Shown here: piece after piece, positions 16,313 through 23,222 of the stretch | Position numbering within the stretch: position 1 is the first letter of the stretch | Layout: each line of letters begins with the position of its first letter | NCBI GenBank assembly: GCA_021325335.1 | Contig: JAJPHJ010000084.1 | Coordinates: 1 to 33,419 of the forward strand | Origin: Pseudomonadota bacterium | Lineage (GTDB): Bacteria; Vulcanimicrobiota; Vulcanimicrobiia; Eremiobacterales; Eremiobacteraceae | Direction: 5' to 3' | Length of the DNA stretch: 33,419 nt | Notes under the pieces: model-generated | The model's database searches: none | The model's input: the letters and a program-made list of their open reading frames with translations, nothing else | What the model was told of the DNA's origin: nothing | Program-made: the position numbers and the translations under genes

Positions 16313-18259
16313 ATGAAGGGCGGACCATCAGAATGCGAAACCCTCGACCGCATGAGCCACGATAAGGCGCGTTTGGAGCGGCCTTTGGTGCGCGACGGGG
16401 AGCGCCTCCGGGTTGCCTCGTGGGACGAGGCGCTCGACCGGGCCGCCGCCGGATTTGCCGCAGCCAAACGTATGGGCGGTCCAAACGCCTTCGGGTTGTT
16501 CAGCTGCTCCAAGACGACCAACGAGCTGAATTTTCTCTCGCAGAAATTTGCTCGCGTCGTGATGGGGTGCAACAACGTCGACAGCTGCAACCGCACCTGA
16601 CACGCTCCCAGCGTCGCCGGTCTGGCGGCGGTCTTCGGAGCCGGCGGGGGCACGAACTCGTATCAGGAGGTCGAACAGACCGACCTGATCATCTTATGGG
16701 GTTCGAATGCGCGCGAGACGCATCCGATCTTCTTCCATCACGTCCTGCGCGCCGTCCGCAATGGCGCTCGCTTGATCGTGGTGGATCCTCGCCGGACGGC
16801 GACCGCCGCCTGGGCCGATACCTGGCTCGGGCTGGACGTCGGCTCCGACATCGCGCTCTCCAACGGGATGGCGCACGAGATCCTCGAGCGCGGGCTCGAG
16901 CATCGCGAGTTCATCGAACATGCGACGATCGGTTTTGCAGAGTATCGCGCGTCGCTCGACTCGTACACCCCGCAGGTGGCCACGCGCATGACGGGCGTGC
17001 CCGCGAACGTCATCGGGGAGGTGGCGCGCGCGTATGCGCAAGCCGACAAGGCGCTGATCTGCTGGACGCTCGGGATAACCGAGCACCACAACGCGGTCGA
17101 CAATGTCTTCGCGCTCATCAACCTCGCGCTCTTGACCGGTAAAGTAGGACGGTACGGATGCGGTCTCAACCCGCTGCGCGGGCAGAACAACGTGCAGGGC
17201 GGCGGCGACATGGGCGCCATTCCCCACCATCTCCCGGGCTTCCAAGACATCACCGACGACGCGTTGCGCGCGAAATTCGAGCGCGCGTGGGGCGCGTCGA
17301 TCCCTGCGAAACGTGGCCTGCGGCTGAACGAGATGTTCGAAGCCATCGAGCGCGGCGAGCTGCGCGCGCTCTACGTCATCGGCGAGAATCCGCTCGTCTC
17401 CGAAGCGGACCGCAACCGCGCGTCACACCTGTTGGCCAGCGTCGAACACCTCGTCGTCCAAGACATCTTCCTCACGCAGACCGCGGAGCTCGCGGACGTC
17501 GTGCTCCCCGCTGCCGCCGGCTGGTGCGAGACCGAGGGCACGGTGACGAGCAGCGAACGCCGGGTCCAGCGCGTGCGCAAGCTGCTCGATCCGCCGGGCG
17601 AGGCGCGCGATGACCTCGAGATCGTCTGCGACATCGCCCGCCGTCTGGGCACGGATCTGGGGCGGCCGAGCGCGCAGCAAGTGTGGGATGAGCTCCGGAC
17701 GCTCAGCCCCATGCATGCCGGCATGTCGTACGCTCGACTTGAAGCGTGTTCGGGATTGCAGTGGCCCTGCTATGACGAACAGCACCCGGGGGAGCTCTTC
17801 TTGCACGCGCGCCTGTGGGAAGATCCGGTGCGCGGACCCAAAGCGCCCTTCCACGCGGTCGAGCAGGAAGATCCGGTCGACACGCTCTCCGACGAATATC
17901 CCATCCGCCTCACGACGGGCCGGCGGCTCGACTCGTTCAACTCCGGCGTGCAAAGCGGCCTCTATTCCTCACCGCTGCGGCGCGGAGAATCGTTCGACAT
18001 CGCTCCCGAAGACGCGGAGCGCTACGGTGTGGCCGAAGGGGAACGGGTGCGCGTGAGCTCGCGACGCGGCAGCGTGACGGTCCCGGTGCACGTGGATCCG
18101 GGCCTGCGACCGGGGTTGGCGTTCATGACCTTTCACTTCGACGACGTCGCGACCAACGTGCTCACGATCGAAGCGAACGATCCGAAATCGGGCACCGCGG
18201 AATTCAAAGCTTCCGCAGTGCGCCTGGAGAAACTCGAAAGCCCGATGCAGGTCTCTTGA
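16313..18259 (+). CDS. fdhA: Formate dehydrogenase catalytic subunit, C-terminal half, selenocysteine at in-frame UGA
   Basis: This is a 648-residue selenoprotein if the UGA at 16598-16600 is read as Sec (residue 96). The sequence around it, NNVDSCNRT-U-HAPSVAGL, matches the active site of formate dehydrogenases, where Sec (or Cys) ligates Mo/W and the next His is catalytic. Downstream are LTGKVGRYGCGLNPLRGQN, the molybdopterin-binding domain and the C-terminal dinucleotide-binding domain with FMTFHFDDVATNVLT. The N-terminal [4Fe-4S] domain normally fused here is absent; an in-frame stop at 16271 rules out an extension. That domain is encoded separately at 20109. ATG 16313 or 16352 could be the start. 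The enzyme oxidises formate to CO2 (or the reverse). It is first of a three-gene operon. Confidence 0.93.
16598..16630 (+). promoter_or_regulatory. Bacterial SECIS element with Sec UGA codon
   Basis: The UGA at 16598-16600 is followed by an 18-nt stretch and then a hairpin. CGTCGCC (16612-16618) pairs with GGCGGCG (16624-16630) around the loop GGTCT (16619-16623). The 18-nt distance from UGA to the loop and the GGUCU loop itself are those I know from E. coli fdhF, where the loop G and U contact SelB. This structure directs Sec insertion. Confidence 0.9.
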
Positions 18260-20116
18260 GTGGATCTTCATTTCACGGCCGATCGCGCGACGGCCGCCGA
18301 ACGCGCCGCGGTCGACGCGGTTCTCGGCGCACCGGCCTCGCGTTGGGAAGGCGCACCTCGTGTTGGCCAGGACGATCACGTGGCGGTCGGCGGAGACCAA
18401 GCGAGAGCGCAGCGCCATCGCCTGTTGCCGGCGCTGCATGGTCTCAGCGATCGCATCGGATGGATCTCTCCCGGCGCGCTCAACTACGTATGCGAGCGCT
18501 TGCGGGTTCCGCCGGCCGATGCTTATGGCGTTGCGAGCTTCTACGCGCTTTTTTCCACGACGCCGCGAGCGCCGCAGATCCTGCACGTGTGCGACGACAT
18601 CGCCTGCCGGCTGGCGGGTGCGGAAGAACTGTGCGCGCAGCTTGAGCAAAAGCTCGGTCCGCCGCACGAGCCGCTGCCGCAGCAGCAAAGCGCGTGTTGG
18701 ACGCGCAGCCCGTGCTTGGGGATGTGCGACCGCGCGCCCGCGGCGCTCTTCATCGCCGCCGACCCAGGCGGCTCGCCGCGCGGGGAGCCGCTCGGTGAGG
18801 TGGACCGCCCGCGCCTCGAGCAGGCATTGCTGTCCGAGGACCGCCCGCCGGCGCAGCCCGCACGCGCGACCGTGGCCGGCACGCAGCGCACGCTACTGCG
18901 CCGCATAGGCAAGATCGACCCCGAGAGCATCGGCGACTATCGAAAAGCCGGCGGGTTTACCGCGCTGCGGCGCGCGATCGAGATCGGACCTGCGGGGATC
19001 ATCCATGAAGTGGACGTCGCGAAACTCACAGGACGCGGCGGCGCCGCATTTCCCACCGCGCGCAAGTGGGAAGCAGTCGCGCGCGAACCCGCGCGTCCCC
19101 ACTATCTGATCTGCAACGCGGACGAGTCCGAGCCGGGGACGTTCAAAGACCGGGTCATCATGGAAGAAGATCCCTTCGCCGTGATCGAGGCGATGACGAT
19201 CGCAGCGATCGCCGGCGGATGCGAGCGCGGCTATCTGTACGTCCGCGGCGAGTACCCCCTCGCAAGCTCACGGCTGCAAAAAGCGATCGACGAGGCCCGC
19301 GCCGCCGGAATGCTCGGCGATGGCATCTGCGGTTCGCCGTTGCGTTTCGATATCGAGATGCGCCGCGGCGCCGGAGCGTATATCTGCGGCGAAGAGACAG
19401 CGCTGTTCAATTCGATCGAGGGTCTGCGCGGCGAGCCCCGCAACAAACCGCCGTTCCCCGTGCGCAAAGGCCTTTTCGGCAAGCCGACCATCGTGAACAA
19501 CGTCGAGACGCTTGCGAACGTGATCGAGATCGTGGCCAAGGGCGGCGAAGCCTTCGCTTCGGTCGGCACGCCGGGCTCGACCGGCACGAAGCTCTTCTGC
19601 CTGTGCGGCCACATCGCGCGCCCTGGCCTGTACGAGGTCCCCTTGGGCACGATGTTGGCCGAGCTGCTCGCGCTCGCCGGCGGCGTGCGTGGCGGCAAGC
19701 GTTTGCAGGCCGTTCTCCTCGGCGGCGCCGCCGGCTCGTTCCTCACGCCCGCAGAGATCGGCGTGCCGCTGTCCTTCGAGGGCGCACGGGCCATCGGCGC
19801 CACGCTCGGTTCCGGCGTCGTCATGGTCTTGGACGAAACGGCGGATCTCGGCGGGATCCTCGTGCGCATCGCCGCGTTCTTCCGCGACGAATCGTGCGGC
19901 CAATGCGTGCCGTGCCGGGTGGGCACCGTGCGGCAAGAGGAGCTGCTGCACCGCCTGCGGCGCGGGCGTCCGCTTGGTTCCGCGACGCAGGAACGCGATC
20001 TCCTCGCACAGATCGGACAGGTCATGCGCGACGCGTCGATCTGCGGCCTCGGGCAAACAGCATCGAGCGCGATCGAGTCGGCGCTCTCCAAGTTCGAGGT
20101 GTTCAACCGTGCCTGA
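18260..20116 (+). CDS. NuoE-NuoF fusion, diaphorase subunit of NAD-dependent formate dehydrogenase
   Basis: This 618-residue fusion corresponds to the FdsG and FdsB subunits of soluble NAD-formate dehydrogenases (NuoE and NuoF of complex I). Residues about 55-165 are the thioredoxin-like [2Fe-2S] domain, with C111-x4-C116 and C152-x3-C156. Residues about 215-618 are NuoF: FMN/NAD region GRGGAAFPTARKW (258-270), CNADESEPGTFKDR (285-298), GAGAYICGEETAL, and the [4Fe-4S] ligands C546, C549, C552 and C595. It passes electrons between FMN/NAD and the Fe-S chain. GTG 18260 abuts the preceding stop; the end overlaps the next gene by eight bases. The first about 50 residues are poorly conserved. Confidence 0.93.
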   Translation: MDLHFTADRATAAERAAVDAVLGAPASRWEGAPRVGQDDHVAVGGDQARAQRHRLLPALHGLSDRIGWISPGALNYVCERLRVPPADAYGVASFYALFSTTPRAPQILHVCDDIACRLAGAEELCAQLEQKLGPPHEPLPQQQSACWTRSPCLGMCDRAPAALFIAADPGGSPRGEPLGEVDRPRLEQALLSEDRPPAQPARATVAGTQRTLLRRIGKIDPESIGDYRKAGGFTALRRAIEIGPAGIIHEVDVAKLTGRGGAAFPTARKWEAVAREPARPHYLICNADESEPGTFKDRVIMEEDPFAVIEAMTIAAIAGGCERGYLYVRGEYPLASSRLQKAIDEARAAGMLGDGICGSPLRFDIEMRRGAGAYICGEETALFNSIEGLRGEPRNKPPFPVRKGLFGKPTIVNNVETLANVIEIVAKGGEAFASVGTPGSTGTKLFCLCGHIARPGLYEVPLGTMLAELLALAGGVRGGKRLQAVLLGGAAGSFLTPAEIGVPLSFEGARAIGATLGSGVVMVLDETADLGGILVRIAAFFRDESCGQCVPCRVGTVRQEELLHRLRRGRPLGSATQERDLLAQIGQVMRDASICGLGQTASSAIESALSKFEVFNRA

Positions 20117-21014
20117 CGTGACGATCGAGATCGACGGTAAGGCGGTGAGCGTGCCCGAGGGTGCGACCATCCTGGCCGCGTGCCGCGCGGCCGGTATCGA
20201 CACCCCCACGCTCTGCTATCTCGAAAACCTCACGCCCGTCAACGTGTGTCGCGTCTGCGTGGTGGAGCTGGAAGGCTCGCGCACGCTCGTTCCGTCGTGC
20301 TCGCGTCAGGCCGAGAGCGGCATGAAGGTCAAGACGGATTCCGCGCGCGTGCGGACGAGCCGGACGATGGTGCTTGAATTCCTCGCGTCTTCGGTGGACG
20401 TATCGCTCGCCGACGACCTGCAACGGCAGATGCGCCGTTACGGCGCGCAGCCGGGCCGGTACGGACCACCTGCGCCGCCTCCCAAAGCCGATCAGCGCGA
20501 TGCGAGCGTCGCAGGCCATCACGATCCACCGTCCGGCGACGCCGCGCACACCGTCGCGCAACCGGTGAAGCGCGACAACGAGCTGTACGTGCGCGACTAC
20601 ACGAAGTGCATTCTCTGCTACAAATGCGTCGAAGCCTGCGGCAGCGACGCGCAGAACACGTTCGCGATCGCGGTGGCCGGACGCGGCTTCGATGCGCGCA
20701 TCTCCACGGAACACGCCGTACCGCTGCCGGATTCGGCGTGCGTCTATTGCGGCAACTGCATCGGCGTCTGTCCGACGGGCGCGCTCATGTTCGTCACCGA
20801 GCACGATCGGCGCGCGCAGGGGACCTGGGATCCGTCGCGCCAGAACAAAGGCGAGACGATTTGCCCCTATTGCGGCGTGGGCTGCAATTTGGAAGTGTCG
20901 ACGCAGGACGGGGAGATCGTTAAGGTGATGTCACCGCTCGAAAGCGGCGTGACGAACGGCCATTTGTGCATCAAAGGCCGGTTCGGCTGGCAGTTCGTGG
21001 GCAAGAGACGCTAG
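20109..21014 (+). CDS. Formate dehydrogenase alpha, N-terminal Fe-S half (NuoG-like plus Mop [4Fe-4S] domain)
   Basis: This 301-residue protein equals the N-terminal third of a normal NAD-formate dehydrogenase alpha subunit. A [2Fe-2S] ferredoxin domain (Cys36, 47, 50, 64) is followed by a linker. Two [4Fe-4S] motifs come next (Cys167/170/173/177 and Cys211/214/217/221). Last is the [4Fe-4S] domain of molybdopterin oxidoreductases (Cys252/255/259/287), ending at LCIKGRFGWQFVGKRR. In fused homologues the sequence continues straight into the part encoded at 16313. The linker (about 90-155) lacks the Cys/His-rich cluster motif of full NuoG-like alpha subunits. GTG 20109 has GAGGTG eight bases upstream. 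It is the last gene of the operon and should form the electron wire to the NuoE-NuoF subunit. Confidence 0.93.
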   Translation: MPDVTIEIDGKAVSVPEGATILAACRAAGIDTPTLCYLENLTPVNVCRVCVVELEGSRTLVPSCSRQAESGMKVKTDSARVRTSRTMVLEFLASSVDVSLADDLQRQMRRYGAQPGRYGPPAPPPKADQRDASVAGHHDPPSGDAAHTVAQPVKRDNELYVRDYTKCILCYKCVEACGSDAQNTFAIAVAGRGFDARISTEHAVPLPDSACVYCGNCIGVCPTGALMFVTEHDRRAQGTWDPSRQNKGETICPYCGVGCNLEVSTQDGEIVKVMSPLESGVTNGHLCIKGRFGWQFVGKRR

Positions 21015-21020
21015 GGCCGG

Positions 21021-21263
21021 CTATTTGTTGAAATAGTCTGCGTTGATCTGCGTGAAGTTCTTCCATTCTTCGGGCACTTCGGTTTCATTGTAGATGGCAT
21101 TCACCGGGCACGCGGCCACGCAGGCGCCGCAGTCGATGCACACGCTGGGATCGATGTAGAGCTGGGGGTCCTCGTCGTTACCCTTGATGCAATCGACCGG
21201 GCACACGTCGATGCACGACTTGTCCTTGACGGTGATGCACGGCTGGGTTATAACGTAGGTCAT
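21021..21263 (-). CDS. fdxA: 7Fe ferredoxin FdxA
   Basis: This 80-residue electron carrier matches the 7Fe ([3Fe-4S][4Fe-4S]) ferredoxins of actinobacteria and Thermus. It begins MTYVITQPCITVKDKSC with the C-x7-C-x3-CP ligand set of the 3Fe cluster. It continues with CIDCGACVAACPVNAIY for the 4Fe cluster and ends with the typical WKNFTQINADYF tail. The start is ATG 21263. It converges on the formate dehydrogenase operon (6 bases between stops) and follows the CPBP protease gene by 35 bases. A role as partner of the dehydrogenase is possible but not shown, since the two genes are on opposite strands. Confidence 0.93.
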   Translation of the reverse strand: MTYVITQPCITVKDKSCIDVCPVDCIKGNDEDPQLYIDPSVCIDCGACVAACPVNAIYNETEVPEEWKNFTQINADYFNK

Positions 21264-21298
21264 GCAAGCGGCTTCTGGTTGTGGTTGAGCGGACCCTA

Positions 21299-21967
21299 CT
21301 ATAGCTTGCGCGTGAGGATCGCGGCGCCCGCGATGTCTTGTGCGAAATGTCCAATCATGCACGGGTAGAGCGAACCCGTCGCCAAGAACACGGCAGCGTA
21401 CAAGCCGCCGCTGATGGTGGCGTTCACGACGCCGGCGCGGCCTTGATAGGCGTGGGCGAACCCAAACGCGAGCGTCGAAGCGATGACGCCGAAGAGCACG
21501 TCGCCCGTCAAGCGTGCGACGGCCCAGAGCGCGTAGCCGCGATACAAGAACTCTTCGCAGATGCCGGCGCTGGCGGCCACGATCCAAAACAGCGCCCACT
21601 CGGCCCGGGTTTCGGGCACGACGGCTCGCAAGGCGAGCGCATAGTCGGGCGAGAGCGCGCGCGGCGCGCCGCTCAGCATCGCTAAAACGGGCCCGACGAG
21701 CGCGATGCCGCCGGCCGCAAGCTGCCATGGCTGATGCGGCGCGACCAATCCGACATCGCGCGCACCGAAACCGTGCAAGCGAAGGGCGTACGCGGCGAGA
21801 GCCGTAACTGACCAGAGTATCACGATCGTTCGGCCGTAACGGAAGAGCTTCGCGTTCGGAGACGGCGTCGCCGCACGCAAGCGGCGACCGGCCAGCGCCG
21901 AGTTGATCGGCAGCGCCGCGATGAGGATCACAAGGGTGACGAACGTAAAGATGGAGGGGTGGAGCAT
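21299..21967 (-). CDS. CPBP family intramembrane metalloprotease
   Basis: This 222-residue polytopic membrane protein of the CPBP/Abi (Rce1-like) family has about six hydrophobic helices. The catalytic motifs are in order: EEFLYRG (EExxxR), FGFAHAYQG (FxxxH) and HFAQD (HxxxD/N). Bacterial members are putative intramembrane proteases, some linked to bacteriocin immunity or protein maturation; no target is evident here. ATG 21967 places the first helix right at the N-terminus (MLHPSIFTFVTLVILIAALP). Upstream in-frame sequence is Arg/His-rich and lies antisense to the MFS gene, so it is rejected. It may be co-transcribed with fdxA. Confidence 0.87.
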   Translation of the reverse strand: MLHPSIFTFVTLVILIAALPINSALAGRRLRAATPSPNAKLFRYGRTIVILWSVTALAAYALRLHGFGARDVGLVAPHQPWQLAAGGIALVGPVLAMLSGAPRALSPDYALALRAVVPETRAEWALFWIVAASAGICEEFLYRGYALWAVARLTGDVLFGVIASTLAFGFAHAYQGRAGVVNATISGGLYAAVFLATGSLYPCMIGHFAQDIAGAAILTRKL

Positions 21968-22024
21968 CACCCGGCGGGTTTTCGCCGCGCGACCGGTTGC
22001 CCTGGCGAAGCCGGCAGGGCCGCG

Positions 22025-23215
22025 ATGAACCGGCGCGTGCTCGGCATCCTCTCGCTCGGACATCTCACGGTGGACGTGAGTGCGGGCGGTCTGCCGGCGA
22101 TTCTGCCGTACCTCAAAGCCGAGTTCGGCTTCTCGTATTTCTGGCTCGCCGCGCTCGTCATGATTTCGGGAGTGACCTCCTCCATCATGCAACCGGTTTT
22201 CGGCCTCGCGACGGATCATCTGCGCACGCGATTCTTGCTGCCGCTCGGCGTTGTGTTGTCACTTGCCGCTTTCGGCGGCGTCGGCGCCGCAAGCTCGTAT
22301 GCGCTCGTCGTGCTCTTCGTCGCGCTCGCTGGTATCGGCTCAGCGATGTATCACCCGGAAGCCTCGAAGTCGGCCCGTACCGTTTCCGGCCGCCTGCCCG
22401 CAACCGCGAACTCCGTGTTCGCCGTCGGCGGGAACATCGGGGTCGCGATCGGGCCGCCGCTCGTCATCGGGCTGATCGCGTGGCGCGGCTTGCACGGCAC
22501 GCTGTTGCTCGCCCTCCCGGCGCTGCTCGTCGCGCTCGTCGTCGCGTCCGTCGTCCCCGCGCTTTCCCGCGCGCACGATCTCCACGAAGCGCAGCTGCGG
22601 TCCATGCCGCGCAACCCCTGGCCGAAAGCGATCAACCTGCTCATCGCGGTCACTGCTTTGCGATCGGCCGTCTACGGCGGAGTTCTGACCTTCGTGCCGC
22701 TCTACGCCGTGAACGTCTTGCACGAACCGGCCAGCCGAAACGGGATGCTCTTGTTCGTCTTCCTCGCGACAGGCGCCGTGGCCAACCTGCTCGCGGGCCC
22801 GCTCGCCGACCGGTTCGGCGCGAAGCAGGTGATGAGCGTGAGCTTGGGCTTTTCCCCGTTCGCGCTGGCGGTGTACCTGTGGTCCTCAGGCCTGCTCGCG
22901 CTCGCCGCGCTCGGGTTGACCGGCGCGCTCATCATCGGCACGCTTTCGACGACCGTCATCATGGGCATGGAGTACATGCCCAATAGAGTGGGGCTCGCGT
23001 CGGCACTGCTCATCGGGCTCTCGACCGGCCTTGGCGGCTTGTGTGTGGGCGCGCTCGGCAAGGTCGCAGACTCGGTCGGGTTGGGCATCGCGCTTTGGTG
23101 CCTTGTCGGCATCGCCGCACTTTCGTACGGCCTCACGTTCGCTTTGCCCGCAGCCGAACGGATCGCACGCCTTCCCGATCCCGCGACGTACCCCGCCGAC
23201 CTACGGGCACGCTAG
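22025..23215 (+). CDS. MFS transporter, fosmidomycin-resistance (Fsr)-like
   Basis: This is a 396-residue major facilitator with about 12 hydrophobic helices. The N-terminal half follows the Fsr pattern: SLGHLTVDVSAGGLPAILPYL, ...QPVFGLATDHLRTRF, GSAMYHPEASKSARTVSG and AVGGNIGVAIGPPL. Fsr exports fosmidomycin in E. coli; related proteins export other small molecules, so the substrate is open. ATG 22025 is used because conservation starts there. It is divergent from the CPBP gene (57 bases) and only 7 bases ahead of polA, so the two are probably co-transcribed. Confidence 0.87.
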   Translation: MNRRVLGILSLGHLTVDVSAGGLPAILPYLKAEFGFSYFWLAALVMISGVTSSIMQPVFGLATDHLRTRFLLPLGVVLSLAAFGGVGAASSYALVVLFVALAGIGSAMYHPEASKSARTVSGRLPATANSVFAVGGNIGVAIGPPLVIGLIAWRGLHGTLLLALPALLVALVVASVVPALSRAHDLHEAQLRSMPRNPWPKAINLLIAVTALRSAVYGGVLTFVPLYAVNVLHEPASRNGMLLFVFLATGAVANLLAGPLADRFGAKQVMSVSLGFSPFALAVYLWSSGLLALAALGLTGALIIGTLSTTVIMGMEYMPNRVGLASALLIGLSTGLGGLCVGALGKVADSVGLGIALWCLVGIAALSYGLTFALPAAERIARLPDPATYPADLRAR

Positions 23216-23222
23216 ACGCGCC

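Noticed and set aside
16313-16600. Formate dehydrogenase catalytic gene as a pseudogene broken by a stop
   Set aside because: The stop is UGA at the exact Sec position, flanked by conserved active-site residues and followed by a canonical SECIS hairpin; the remaining frame is intact.
19066-20121. Plus-strand open frame (351 codons) inside the NuoE-NuoF gene
   Set aside because: It is an Arg-rich out-of-frame shadow of the NuoF domain with no family motifs.
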